DNA of 64,000 bases. Origin: Hyalella azteca (lineage: Eukaryota > Arthropoda > Malacostraca > Amphipoda > Hyalellidae). The stretch is from assembly GCF_000764305.2 (NCBI RefSeq), contig NW_025936295.1, positions 909,706 to 973,705 on the forward strand, in the 5' to 3' direction. Under the pieces are notes generated by a model that searched no databases, was not told where the DNA came from, and saw only the letters and a program-made list of their open reading frames with translations. The position numbers and the translations under genes were made by a program. Shown piece after piece: positions 34,757 to 47,035 of the stretch; positions within the stretch are counted from its first letter, which is position 1; each line of letters begins with the position of its first letter.

Positions 34757-35245
34757 GATTGTGGCTAGAGGATGTGGCTAGAGGATTTTGCTAGAGGATG
34801 TGGTTTGAAGATATTGCTAGAAGATGTGGCTAGCAGATGTTGCTTGAAGATTTTGCTAGACGAAGTGGCTAGAGGATGTGGCTAGAGGATTTTGCTAGAG
34901 GATGTGGTTTGAAGATATTGCTAGAAGATGTGGCTAGAAGATTTGTTTTGAAGATGTTGCTAGACGAAGTGGCTAGAGGATGTGGCTAGGAGATTTTGCT
35001 AGAGGATGTTGTTTGAAGATATTGCTAGAGGATGTGTCTAGAAGATGTTGCTTGAAGATGTGGCTAGGAGATTTTGCTAGAGGATGTGGCTAGAGGATGT
35101 GGCTAGAAGATGTGGCCAGAGGATGTGGTTTGAAGATTTTGCTGGAGGATGTGGCTAGAAGATGTGGCTTGACGATGTGGCTAGACGAAGTGGCTAGAAG
35201 ATGTGGCTAGAAGATGTGACCAGAAAATGTGGCTAGAAGACGTGG
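34757..35245. repeat. GATGTGGCTAGA array, copy one
   Basis: About 36 irregular 12-13-bp units, variants of GATGTGGCTAGAA interspersed with GATTTTGCTAGAG and GATATTGCTAGAA. The shorter counterpart is at about 38489-38815. Confidence 0.9.
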
Positions 35246-37129
35246 CTGTATCGTCGCGGCCAGTATGGCTTTTCCCGCAGCTCTTCAGCAGCAAATGTTG
35301 AACAATGATATTTTTACTGCACCTAATAATGTTGCAAATACGAAGGCTTCCTTGACGATGTTCTGGAGTGATGTGAGGAGTGATATACTGGGTTGGCTTT
35401 TTTGGTCGTTTGATATATTAAATTTTGTGAAATTTTTTATGGCCCCTAATGCTGTAAATGTGACGATGCAGCCAGGCATATGTTTTTCTGTAACCTTTTA
35501 CTAAAAAAATATTCGACGAAGAATTTCTCGTTGCTTCTATAGTTGAAGATGTGACAATGCGCTACTTTTTTTACCACTCATTAACTAAATTATTTGCTAA
35601 GTTGTATCTTTGACTTCTTCCACACGTCTCATACCACTTTATGTTTAACTAGCGGAATGATTTTTTGCCTTCAATTAAATAAATAGAGAGTTTTTTCTTA
35701 ATTTTATGCATATATTAATTTTGTTTATGGGATTACTGTTGCTGATGCAGTATCATAATATATTTGTTTTGGAAGGAAATAAATTAGGTTCAGAAATATA
35801 TGCAGGCTTAGTCATATTGCTTGTAGTAATTTCCTTTCACTCTCTTCTATAGCGGCCAAATGGATTATTGAGTGCCTTCATCTGAGGTATACTTTCTAGC
35901 GACATATTATTACCGTGAAATAAAACTGTCGCGACAGCGTTTCAATAAATAATAATAATTCATCACTAGACTTATAATTAATCACAACTCATTTAATAAA
36001 AAAACTGATAATGAATTTCCTGCTTTAGGATTCCCATGCATAACTGCCGGGAACAATCGATCGAATAACGGAATATTTTCTACACCAATTTTTTTTTTGT
36101 GCATCCAAATCACTCGGTTGAGGTCCACACGCCAGGAACTATAGGCACATCGAGGAGCACTTAAGGTCGGGATGAAACGAGGGTTACGTTTGAAATTGCA
36201 GACATGTGGACTCCATAAGTCACGACGACCATCAAAATTATATGCGACGTCTACAGCAGGTCCGTAGGAGGTCCATAAGACTTCCAAAGGATCTCTATGG
36301 GTTCTAAATGAGCTTATAGAGAGAACGCAGCGAGTGCGGTGACTGCTCTGCCGCGTGTCTCCTCGCAGCGACTTAAACTTCAAACCTCGACTTGGAGTTG
36401 CGATCACAAAAGCGGAAATGGAAGGAAACGATCGCAGGAGAGAGGCCTAGAGAGGACCTAAGAGCGGGGGAGGACATGAGGGTCGGAAAAAGGGGACTAA
36501 AGTTCGGGAGGGGGGATTGGAAGGCTCTAAAGGCACGAGAAACAATAATGAATCTGGTGAAATGAAACTCAGAGGCGAGACCGGGAACACGAATGTGAGG
36601 GTAAGAGTATCGGAATAAATGCATACGTATTAAAATAAGAAGAACTCAGATTGAAAGGGAGGTGATACAGGAAGAAACAGCGATCAACTGACGGAAAAAA
36701 ATTGCGCTGGCAACCTACATCATGAAGAACGGAAGAAAACAATAAAAAAAGTTTTATTGTTATAAAGAGAAATTATAGCTTGCATGAATTTTCTCATCTA
36801 TTCTGTTTGTAGAGATGGATAGTGAAAAAAATCAATATTAAAAACATACAACGTATGATTAGGTTATAATCACGAAATGGAAAATTGCAAATTTTTGCCT
36901 ATTATGTCTGAGGGTAAGGATAAGGAAGGACTGACGAAAATTGTTCTTGAAATCGAAAAATGTGTTCTTAATGGCAATTTATTCCCAAGTGAATAGTAAA
37001 TAAAAAACGTCTAAAGGAAAAGATGGCAAGGGCGTCCGGAAAGTAGCAGGGAACAAGGCTGAGGAACGCGGACGGTGACGTGAGCTGGACGACATAGAGA
37101 GAACCTTTTAAAATTATTGCCTTCGTGAC

Positions 37130-37530
37130 AGCCTTTGTAGGATACGGGAGGATACGGCAGAATACGCCAGGATACGGCAGAATACGTCTGGGTACGTCAA
37201 GATACGACAGGATACGGCAGAATACGCAAGGATACGATAGAATTCGTCAGGATATGTCAAGATACGGCAGGATACGGCAGGATACGATAAAATACGTCAG
37301 GATACGACAAGATACGGCAGGATACCACAGAATACGTCAAGATACGGTGGGATACGGCATTTTAGGGCAAGATGTTTCAGGATTTGTAATGTACGACAGA
37401 ATCCGTCACGATTCGTTAGAATATGGCACTATATAGAGTGGAAATTCCAGAATACGTAAGAATAAGGCAGAATACGGAGGAATACGTCAGGATACGTAGA
37501 GATACGGCAGAATACGGCAGGATGGCTTGG
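37130..37530. repeat. GGATACGGCA 10-bp array, copy one
   Basis: Roughly forty 10-bp units of GGATACGGCA, GAATACGTCA and AGATACGACA types. Units degrade in the middle around 37360-37440. Confidence 0.92.
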
Positions 37531-37989
37531 GAAAGCCTCATCGTCGCTGCCTCACAAGAGCGCCATGCTTATGAGAAATTGTCAGTAGCACGACTGCAGC
37601 ACTCATAATATCAGTTCATGCCTAATGAGGTGCTACTGAGGCAGCGCTCTCTGTCACGTTATGAGGCATGCGAGGCATGCCACATGATATTTTCATTTTG
37701 AATTAATATATATCCAACAAATATAACATTCACATTATGGTACCTAGATGTTTAAGGTCCAAGTTTTGAAATTTTTATTTACTCGTTTGGTTAGTGGATT
37801 ATATCCTAATTTTTTTCTTCAACATGATGGAATTGAAATAAATTATGAGATTTCAAGAATAAATACGTTTTTGCTTGTACTTCGTAGTACTTCAATTAAT
37901 GTTGTCCGCTTAATTCAATTTGAATGAAATTAATTTGTCGGTTTACTTTATCCTGTACATGAAACGTAAGTTCACGTGACAGTGACAAT

Positions 37990-38488
37990 TGCCTTACTGA
38001 CTGGACCGTGAGTGGCAAAGGGTGAGTGGTCGCGAGAGGGAGAGATTGGCCACAGAGGAAGGGTGAGTGGCATGGAGGTAGAGGGTGAGTAGTCTAGAGA
38101 AGAGGGTGGATTGCCTAGATAGGAAGGGAGACAGATATATAGGTAATAAGAGAGAGTGGTCTAGAGAGGGAGAGAGATTGGCCACAGAGGAGGGGTGAGT
38201 GGCATGCAGGTAGGGGGTGAGTGGTGTAGAGAAGAAGAGGGTGGATTACCTAGATAGGAAGAGAGACAGATATATAGGTAATAAGAGAGAGTAATCTAGA
38301 GAGGGAGAGATTGGCCACAGAGGAAGGGTGAGTGGCATGCAGGTAGAGGGTGAGTGAGTCTATAGAGAAGAAAAGGGTGGATTGCCTAGATAGGAAGGGA
38401 GAGAGACATATAGGTAATAAGAGAGAGTGGTCTAGAGAGGGAGAGATTAGCCACAGAGGAAGGGTGAGTGGCATGGAGGTAGAGGGAG
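37990..38488. repeat. Long-unit purine-rich minisatellite, copy one
   Basis: Units of roughly 120-140 bp containing GAGAGATTGGCCACAGAGGA, GTGAGTGGCATGCAGGTAG or variants, and GGTGGATTGCCTAGATAGGA. Strongly purine-biased on the plus strand. Confidence 0.87.
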
Positions 38489-38815
38489 ATAGAAGATTTT
38501 GCTAGAGGATGTGGCTAGGAGATTTTGCTAGAGGATGTGGCTAGAGGATGTGGCTAGAGGATGTGGCTAGGAGATTTTGCTAGAGGATGTGGCTAGAAGA
38601 TGTGGCCAGAGGATGTTGCTAGAAGATGTGGCTATGAAAAAGTGGCTAGAAGATGTGTCTAGAGGATGTGGCTAGAAGATGTGTCTAGAGGATGTGGTTT
38701 GAAGATTTTGCTGGAGGATGTGGCTAGAAGATGTGGCTTGACGATGTGGCTAGACGAAGTGGCTAGAAGATGTGACCAGAAAATGTGGCTAGAAGATGTG
38801 ACTGCATCGTCGTGG
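38489..38815. repeat. GATGTGGCTAGA array, copy two
   Basis: The counterpart of the array at 34757-35245 in the second copy of the 3.7-kb duplication, with fewer units. It begins directly at the end of the preceding copy. Confidence 0.9.
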
Positions 38816-40744
38816 CCAGTATGGCTTTTCCCGCAGCTCTTCAGCACCAAATGTTGAACAATGATATTTTTACTGCACCTAATAATGCTGCAAATACGAA
38901 GGCTTCCTTAACGATGTTCTGGAGTGATGTGAGGAGTGATATACTGGGTTGGCTTTTTTGGTCGTTTGATATATTAAATTCTGTGAAATTTTTTATGGCC
39001 CCTAATGCTGTAAATGTGACGAGGCAGCCATATGTTTTTCTGTAACCTTTTACTAAAAAAATATTCGACGAAGAATTTCTCGTGGCTTCTATAGTTGAAG
39101 ACGTGACAATACGCGACTTTTTTTACCACTCATTAATAAAATTTTTTTGCTAAGTTGTATCTTTGACTTCTTCCACACGTCTTTACTACTCTATGTTTAA
39201 CTACCGCAATGATTTTTTGCCTTCAATTAAATAAATAGAGAGCTTTTTTCCTTAATTTGATGCATAGATTAATTCTGTTTATGGGATTACTTTTGCTGAT
39301 GCAGTGTCATAATATATTTTTTTGGAAGGAAATAAGTTAGATTCAGAAATATATGCAGGATTAGCCATATTGCATGTAGTAATTTCCTTTCACTCTCTTC
39401 TATAGCGGCCAAATTGATTATTGATTGCCTTCATCTGAGGTATACTTTCTAGCGACATGTTATTACCGTGAAATAAAACTGTCGCGACAGCGTTTCAATA
39501 AGTAATTATAATTCATCACCAGACTTATAATTAATCAGCACTCATTTTTCAAAACTGATAATGAATTTCCTGCTTTAGGATTCTCAAGTATAACTGCCGG
39601 GAACAATCGATCAAATAACGGAACATTTTCTGCACCAAAGATTTTTTGTGCATCCAAATCACTCGGTTGAGGTCCACACACCAGGAACTAGGCACATCGA
39701 GGAGCACTTAAGGTCAGGATGAAACGAGGGTCGCGTTTGAAATTGCAAACATGTGGACTCCATAAGTCACGACGACCATCAAAATTATATGCGACGTCTA
39801 CAGCAGGTCCGTAGGAGGTCCATAAGAGTTCCAAAGGATCTCTATGGGCTCTAAATGAGCTTATAGAGAGAACGTTGCGAGTGCGGTGACTGCTCTGCCG
39901 CGTGTCTCCAGCGCAGCGACTTAAACTTCAAACCTCGACTTGAAGTTGCGATCACAAAAGCGGAAATGGAAGGAAACGATCGCAGGAGAGAGGCCTAGAG
40001 GGGACCTAAGAGCGGGGAAGGACATGAGGGTCGGAAAAAGGGGACTAAAGTTCGGGAGGGGGGATTGGAAGGCTCTATAGGCACGAGAGAACAATAATGA
40101 ATCTGATGAAATGAAACTCAGAGGTGAGATCGGGAACACGAATGCGAGGGTAAGAAGATCGGAATAAATGCATACGTATTAAAATAAGAAGAACTCAGAT
40201 TGAAAGGGAGGTGATACAGGAAGAAACAGCGATCAATTGACGGGAAAAATTGCGCTGGCAACCTACGTCACGAAGGAATATGAGGGGAGAACGGTGCAGA
40301 GGATGTTAGACAAGGAATATGTAAAGAATAGATTGTAGAGCGGAAGAAAACAATAAAAGAAAGTTTTATTGTTATAAAGAGAAATTAGAGCTTGTGTGAA
40401 TTTTAATCTATTCTGTTTGTAGAGATGGATAGTGAAATAAATCATTATTAAAAACATGCAACGCACGATTAGGTTTTAATCACGAAATGGAAAATTGCAA
40501 ATTTTTGCCTATTATGTCTGTGGGTAAGGATAAGGAAGGACCGACGAAAATTGTTTTTGAACTCGAAAAACTTGTTCCTAAAGGGCAATTTATTTCCAAG
40601 TGAACAGTAAATAAAACACGTCTACAGAAAAAAGACGGCAATGGCGTCCGAAAAGTAGCAGGGAACAGGGCTGAGGAACGCGGCCGGTGACGTGAGCTGG
40701 ACGACGCAGAGAGAACCTTTTAAAATTATTGCCTTCGTGACAGC

Positions 40745-41315
40745 CTTTGTCAGGATACGCGAGGATACGGCAGAATACGTCTGGATACGTCAAGAATACA
40801 CCAGGATACGGCAGAATAAGTCTGGGTACGTCAAGATACGGCAGGGACCGGCAGAATACGCTATGATATGATATGATAGAATATGACAGGATCCGGCAAA
40901 ATGCGCCAGGATACGATGAAAAACATCAGGATTCGATATAATACGACAGGAAACGACAGGATACGGCAGGATACCACAGAATACGTCTGGATACGTTAAG
41001 AAACGACAAGATGCGGTAGAATACGTCAAGATACGGTGGGATACGACAAGATACGGTAGAATACGTCAAGATACGGCAGGATACGGCAGGATGCGGCTGA
41101 ATACGTCAGGATACGGCATTTTAGGGCAAGATGTTTCAGGATTTGTAATGTTCGACAGAATCCGTCATGATTCGTTAGAAAATGGCACTATATAAAGTGG
41201 AAATTCCAGAATACGTAAGGATACGGCAGAATACGGAGGAATACGCCAGGATACGTCAGGATACGGAGGAATACGTGAGGATACGTAACGATACGGCAGG
41301 ATACGGCAGGATGGC
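40745..41315. repeat. GGATACGGCA 10-bp array, copy two
   Basis: A longer version of the array at 37130-37530. The same degraded centre (ATTTTAGGGCAAGATGTTTC) appears at about 41116, confirming descent from one array. Confidence 0.92.
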
Positions 41316-41799
41316 TTGAGAAAGCCTCATCGTCGCTTCCTCATAAGAGCGCCATGCTTATGAGAAATTGGCAGTAGCACGACGGCAGCACTCACAATAC
41401 CAGCTCATGCCTAATGAGGTGCTACTGAGGCAGCGCTCTCTGTCACGTTATGAGGCATGCGAGGCATGCCACATGATATTTTCAGTTTGAATTAATATAT
41501 ATCCAACAAATATAACATTCACATTATGGTACCTAGATGTTTAAGATCCAAGTTTCGAAATTTTCATTTACTCGTTAGGTTAGTGGATTATTTCCTAATT
41601 TTTTTCTTCAACATGATGGAATTGAAATAAATTATGACATTTCAGGCTTTGCATACACTTTTGCTTATACTTTGTAGTACTTCAATTAATGTTGCCCGCA
41701 TGATTTAATTTGAATGAAATTAATTTGTCTTTACTTTGCCCTGTCCATGGAACGTAAGTTAATGCGGCAGTGAACATTGCCTTACTGACTGGACCATGA

Positions 41800-42235
41800 G
41801 TGGCAGAGGGTGAGTGGTCGCGAGAGGGAGAGATTGGCCACAGAGGAAAGGTGAGTGGCATGGAGGTAGAGGGTGAGTAGTCTAGAGAAGAGGGTGGATT
41901 GCCTAAATAGGAAGAGGAAGATATATAGGTAATAAGAGAGAGTGGTCTAGAGAGGGAGAGATTGGCCACAGAGGAAGGGTGAGTGGCATGGAGGTAGAGG
42001 GAGAGTAGTCTAGAAGAGAAGAGGGTGGATTGCCTAGATAGGAAGAGAAAGAGACATATAGGTAATAAGAGAGAGTGGTCTAGAGAGGGGGAGATTAGCC
42101 ACAGAGGAAGGGTGAGTGGCATGGAGGTAGAGGGTGAGTAGTCTATAGAGAAGAAGAGGGTTGATTGCCTAGATAGGAAGGGAGAGAGACATATAGGTAA
42201 TAAGAGAGAGTGGTCTAGAGAGGGAGAGTGGGTGG
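41800..42235. repeat. Long-unit purine-rich minisatellite, copy two
   Basis: The counterpart of 37990-38488. It is followed by related GGGAGAGTG and GAGGCAGAGGG sequence to about 42420. Confidence 0.87.
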
Positions 42236-42419
42236 CTTATTGAGGGAGAGTGATATTGGTCATGAGGTATAGCGTGAATTAAGGATCTGGAGTGGGAGCG
42301 TTAGTGGCTAAGAGAGGCAGCGGGGGCTGCTTATAGAGCGTATGGAGGGAGTGTGATCGGCCTTGAGGTATAGAGTGAGGAGTGTAGAGAGGGAGCGTGA
42401 GGCAGAGGGATAGTGAAGC

Positions 42420-42625
42420 AGTTAGAGCGTGAGGCGGAGAGAGTGAATGGGTAGTGTGAAGCAGAGCGAGAGGGTAAGGGTAATGTGAGGCAGAGGGAGT
42501 GTATGGGTAGTGTGAGGCAGAGGGAGTGTATATATGGGTAGTGTGAGGCAGAGGGAGTGTATGGGTAGTGTGAGGCAGAGGGAGTGTATGTGTAGTGTGA
42601 GGCAGAGGGAGGGTAAGGGTAATGT
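42420..42625. repeat. GTGTGAGGCAGAGGGAGTGT minisatellite
   Basis: Seven or so units of GTGTGAGGCAGAGGGAGTGT plus ATGGGTA, about 27 bp each, with one unit carrying an extra TATA. Confidence 0.87.
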
Positions 42626-43129
42626 GAGGGGAGAGTGACGACGGCTAAGCTCAGAAGTGTGCAATAAAGAGTATCTCATGTCATGCCTCTTCTAACAGGT
42701 GTGGTGTCTAAGCTGAAGTCTTCCAAAGAAATGATTCGCCACATTTTTTAAATTTCTTAGAAAATTAACATAATAAATAGCTTGCATATTTTGTAATTTT
42801 AGTCTAAAATGCAGACTACGTAACGATTTTCAGTTAAAACATTACTTGCATGCCGTTTTAGTGTTGTATTCGCGTGTTTATTTGTGCCAAAATTCTTAAA
42901 TTTCGTTGATTTCCTTCATTTATTCTACATTTATCATACCTCTTGTTCTTTGCTAAATAATGAAGTTGTCTGTTTCAGCATTTAAAAATTTAGTGTTCAT
43001 TTCACACACATCAAGTAGCAACTTCGCTTTTAAACACTATTTCTACACCCGCCTTTAACACACAAGTTCCTTCAGCTGCGATTTAAGTAATAAGCTTCGT
43101 TCGTCAGCCGTTCTCTTTAAGTAGCTGTT

Positions 43130-43490
43130 ACTTTCACCTGCCGTTAAATTGCCCGTTGCTTAAGCTGCCGTTAAGTCGCCCGTTGCTTGAGCTGCCGTTA
43201 AGTCGCCCGTTGCTTAAGCTGCCGTTAGGTCACCTAGTGCTTTTTTCCTGCAATCTGTTCATTGAGCTGCCGTTAAGTCGCCCGTTACTTGAGCTGCCGT
43301 TAATGCTTAGTCGCCCGTTCCTTGAGCTGCGTTAAGTCGCCCGTTGCTTGAGCTGCCGTTAAGTCGCCAGTTGCTTGAGCTGCCGTTAAGTCGCCCGTTG
43401 CATTCGACTGCCGTTAAGTCGCCCGTTGCTTTCGACCGCCGCTTAGTCGCCCGTTGCTTTCGACCGCCGCTTAGTCGCCCGTTCCTTGAG
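43130..43490. repeat. GCTGCCGTTAAGTCGCCCGT minisatellite
   Basis: About thirteen units of roughly 27 bp, GCTGCCGTTAAGTCGCCCGT followed by TGCTTGA or TGCTTTC. One unit is interrupted at about 43225-43265. Confidence 0.88.
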
Positions 43491-44426
43491 CTGCGTTAAG
43501 TCCCCAGGAATTATCGACCCCTCAAGCGGAAGAGTCAAAACCAAGACGCAGGCCGCTTGTTCACGGCACACACAATTTTACTCGCCCGCTCGTTATGACT
43601 TATTTTGGCAGGTCGCAGCTCTAGAGGCTACATTCGACGCTGATTTTGATCCTTACGCCGGTTTATTATAAGGGTCATTCTAGTGGCGCAAGATCGGAGC
43701 TATCGGGCGCGGCTTGGGAAAGCGTTCGACCGCCCATTTTTGAGAGGGAAGAAGAGGGGCGGTGGCAATAAAGAGCAGCGGCAGGAGCAACGCGGTCTGC
43801 AGTACATAATTAAGAGCAGGGATATTAAGAGTATCAGGAGTTACGGTAATAGCTGTGTGTGCAGGTCAGTAGCATTAGAAACTTTAACACAATCAGCGGT
43901 CCAACCTCTTGTATCAAGGTCCGCAGCGGTGCCAGTAGTGGTTTCAGTATAGCTTAATTACTCCGACAAAATATTGAGCAACAACATGGCTCCGATAAAA
44001 TGACAACGGCTACGAATCTTATGACTTTCTGCCTCGAAAATAAATTTCATCATTATCATTGAAATGCTCATGACACGACAATTTAAGAATGAGATATGTA
44101 GAAAATAGGAGGACGCAATTTGAGCTGGCAAAAATTTTTAATGATTAAATTCATTGATTTAGAGATATAGTCAATAAGTCGTTCATCATTCAACTGTTTA
44201 TGTGACCCTGCTAATTTCAGGTACGAAGGCCGAATTTAAGGCCATCTTTCAAACAATATAAAGCCCAGAAAAATTCGCCGAGATTGTCGCCCCGTGGGAG
44301 TGAAGCCATTGGCTTACTGCGACCATAACATGGCGGAAGCTCCCGTAGAGTGGCGCGAGGGGAGCTTTGTCTCGACGCCAGCGATTCCCTTGACCAATTT
44401 GCTACGGCTGCTGAGGGCCACGGTGG

Positions 44427-44570
44427 CATATTATTGGGCCTTCATGAGCACCAGCCTACAGCATGAATTGTGGGCCCAGGCCCTGCATTATTGGGCCTTC
44501 ATGAGCACCAGCACACTGCATGAATTGTGGGCCCAGGCCCCTGCATTATTGGGCCTTCATGAGCAACATC
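44427..44570. repeat. About 61-bp minisatellite, three units
   Basis: Contains ATTATTGGGCCTTCATGAGC and TGCATGAATTGTGGGCCCAG. It is followed at 44580-44650 by four copies of GGCTACGATCAAGTAAT. Confidence 0.85.
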
Positions 44571-45479
44571 ATGTACGATCAAAACGGCTATGATCAAGTA
44601 ATGGCTACGATCAAGTAATGGCTACGATCAAGTAATGGCTACGATCAAGTATATGGCAATAAAGATCACATTAACGGTACTCATTGCAATCGAGTACAGT
44701 AGCAGCACGACGTTTTTTAAATTCACATACATTACATAGAATTAGAAAAATAATCGAGAATGAAGGGTTGCATGCAAGTTTTACACATGTTAATGAAAAT
44801 AATTGTGTTAATTGCGTTAGTAAAACATTGCATGTTGCATGGTTATCGTTAAAATAATACATTTATGTATCTAAAATTTATGAGTGCCGTAATATATCAA
44901 AAGTGTCGCCAATTGGAAAATATGATTGTTAGCCTATTAATTGCAATGAATAATGCACATATTGAATAAAATATTGAATCAATTTGAATTAAATATTGGT
45001 TAAAATAAAAAAATATCTTGATAAACGAAACACTCACTTACTTGTTGACTCAGTCGTATATTCCTGTCATGGAAGACTCACTAATTTCAACTGCTTTTTT
45101 CATTGTGGAGTTTGTAACGTTCTTTTAGTATTTCTCAACTCGTAAAATTTATTTTTTCACTCAATCGGACTTCATGTTTTAACTATATGTTGCAGTAGCG
45201 AGTGATAACTCGGTAGTAAAGAGTGATAATTATATGCACAGAGTTATCTAATTATCTAAAGAGCAATATATATTGTAGCACTATTATAATTCACATATTT
45301 CTTTAATATGGTGTTGTCCTAGAGTATAATTTTCCAACGGTTGGCCTTCAATTAATGATCTCCTGAAAGGTATGACTATTCCTTCATATTTTACCCACTC
45401 AATGTCCTGGATCACATCACTCACCTTCAACATTATTATTTAATTCTAGTACTTATACAAGCATTAAGGTGCTGCTCAT

Positions 45480-45640
45480 TGAACTCCAGGATTGCTCCAT
45501 GCCCCGGAGTGCTGCCAATTGAACTCCAGGTTGCTCCATGCCCTGGAGTGCTATCCATTTAACCCCAGGTTAACCCTATGCCCTGGAGTGCTACACATAG
45601 ATCTCCAGACTCACTCCATGTACTGGAGAAGTTGTCTTAC
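45480..45640 (-). repeat. About 39-bp repeat abutting the exon 2 donor
   Basis: Units contain TTGAACTCCAGG(A)TTGCTCCATG CC(C/T)(C/T)GGAGTGCT on the plus strand. The last, diverged unit runs into the exon 2 border (CTGGAGAAGTTGTCTTAC then CTGGAGAGG). Unlike exons 4, 7 and 8, the real donor GTAAGA is not repeated, although one GTGAGT occurs at about 45611-45616. Confidence 0.72.
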
Positions 45641-45809
45641 CTGGAGAGGATCTTGGAGACGCAGCCATGTGATACGCGCAGCTGGCGCGAGATATCGCAG
45701 GGACGCACGCCGTTATGCGCGAGCTCGACTATGCGCTGACGCACCATGTCCGGCAGCGGCCGACCGTTCACGAAGACCCCACCAAGCTGGTTGACACCTC
45801 CGTGACCTG
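45641..45809 (-). CDS. sv: Pax2/5/8 exon 2: paired domain, N-terminal (PAI) half
   Basis: Encodes residues 22-76, from [20 protein letters not shown] to [10 protein letters not shown], which is the beta-hairpin and first helix-turn-helix of the paired domain. It closely matches Pax2/5/8 and differs from Pax6 and Pox meso. A Met (D-M-V-R-Q) replaces the Val usual at that place. The donor is AG|GTAAGA (phase 2), and both exon 3 copies complete the Arg codon (AGA or AGG). The start is uncertain by 3 nt: acceptors at CCCAG|CA and CCCAGCAG|GT are both in phase. I chose the first because it keeps the family GHGG motif. Minisatellites abut the exon on both sides. Confidence 0.93.
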
Positions 45810-45829
45810 CTGGGACAAGTCGGGCTTGA

Positions 45830-46575
45830 GGATTTGGGACTTGAGGACATGATTGTTGTAAATATTTTAGGACGCTGTCCTTATGTCTTTCCATTGAGGT
45901 TGTTGACCTTAGGACGCTGTCCTTATGTCTTTCCATTGAGGTCGTTGACCTAGCGTCTGAGGTATTGAGACTTGAGGACATGATTGTTGTAAATATTTTA
46001 GGATGCTGTCCTTATGTCTTTCCATTGAGGTCGTTGACCTAGCGTCTGAGGTATTGAGACTTGAGGACATGATTGTTGTAAATATTTTAAGACGCTGTAC
46101 TTATGTCTTTCCATTGAGGTTGTCGACCTAGCGTCTGAGGTATTGAGACTTGAGGACATGATTGTTGTAAATATTTTTGGATGCTGTCCTTATGTCTTTC
46201 CATTGAGGTTGTCGACTTAGTGTCTGAGGTGATGATATTGAGACTTGAGGTCATGATTGTTGTAAATATTTTAGGACGCTGTACTTATGTCTTTCCATTG
46301 AGGTTGTCGACCTAGCGTCTGAGGTGATGATATTGAGACTTGGGGACATGATTGTTGTTATGATTTTAGGACGCTGTCCTTATATGTCTTTCCATTGAGG
46401 TTGTTGATGTTGATCTAGCGTCTGAGGTATTGAGACTTGAGGACATGATTGTTGGAAATATTTTAGGACGCTGTCCTTATACGTCTTTCCATTTGCATGA
46501 GGTTGTCGATCTAGCGTCTGAGGTGATGATATTGAGACTTGAGGACATGATTGTTGTAAATATTTTGGGATTTGA
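45830..46575 (-). repeat. About 90-100-bp minisatellite upstream of exon 2
   Basis: Seven to eight units. On the plus strand they contain TTGAGGACATGATTGTTGTA, GACGCTGTCCTTATGTCTTT and GACCTAGCGTCTGAGGTATT. On the minus strand each unit includes a branch-like TATTTTACAAC and a CTCAATACCTCAG|ACGC acceptor-like end. The real exon 2 acceptor lies at the diverged downstream edge of this array. Confidence 0.85.
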
Positions 46576-46859
46576 ATGATTTTACGGGACACGTGGGGCT
46601 GTGTGACTTTGCTCGGTGGGGATTTGGGACAGTGTGACTTACGGCGTTAGGACTTTTTGCATTGAGAGGGGAACATGACTTGTCGGGATTATCTGGGGTT
46701 TAGGACTTGGGTGGGTGTAGACTTGAGGGTTGGTGGGGAGGGTGCGATTTAAGGACGTGATGGTCATTGTGACTTTAGGACTTCGGGGTAACGTGACGTG
46801 ACGGGAGTTTTGGACAACAAAGAGAAGTTTTAACTATATGACTGGTGTTATATGCCTCT

Positions 46860-47035
46860 AGGGTGGAGAGGAGCAGGTAAGTTTTTAAGACTGGTGAGCG
46901 GTTATGACTTTAGGACTGGTGAGCGGTTATGACTTTAGGACTGGTGGGCGGTTATGACTTTAGGACTGGTGGGCGGTTATGAATTTGACTGGTGAGCGGG
47001 TATGACTTTAGGGTTGATGAGCGGTTGACTTTGGG
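46860..47035. repeat. GGACTGGTGAGCGGTTATGA minisatellite
   Basis: About six units of 25-26 bp, GACTTTAGGACTGGTGAGCG plus GTTAT. The preceding 46570-46860 is G/T-rich degenerate sequence of similar character. Confidence 0.85.

Larger units (their letters stand above)
34757..42240. repeat. 3.7-kb tandem duplication with nested satellites
   Basis: Two direct copies, about 34757-38488 and 38489-42240. Each has the same order: a GATGTGGCTAGA array, a unique body beginning GGCCAGTATGGCTTTTCCCG, a GGATACGGCA array, a short unique stretch, and a GGGAGAGATTGGCCACAGAG array. The junction is visible near 38488, where the last array runs straight into the first. Copies differ by substitutions, small indels and array length. 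Confidence 0.9.
27190..45640 (-). other. sv: Intron 2
   Basis: An 18.5-kb intron starting GTAAGA (45640) and ending TTTTTCCAG (27190). It is dominated by repeats: the second MITE-like copy, a 0.84-kb tandem duplication, an N-flanking duplication, a 3.7-kb tandem duplication, and many minisatellites. Unique stretches include 27200-28200, 28360-29500, 33130-34740, 42640-43120 and 44600-45470. No RNA gene or host exon was recognised there. Segment 43500-43970 has two adjacent open frames with codon-like composition but no recognised family. Confidence 0.72.

Noticed and set aside
35982..36407. 141-codon minus-strand frame in the 3.7-kb unit
   Set aside because: No recognised family; the second copy of the unit carries indels in the same stretch (about 39680-39910), so the frame is not kept.
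43486..43952. Two adjacent frames with codon-like composition
   Set aside because: Could be a retroelement remnant, but no protease, polymerase or integrase motif is visible; left as unexplained intron sequence.
45641..45809. Pax6 (eyeless) or Pox meso identity
   Set aside because: VNGRPLPD plus [26 protein letters not shown] and the octapeptide YSINGILG fit Pax2/5/8; no full homeodomain is found downstream.
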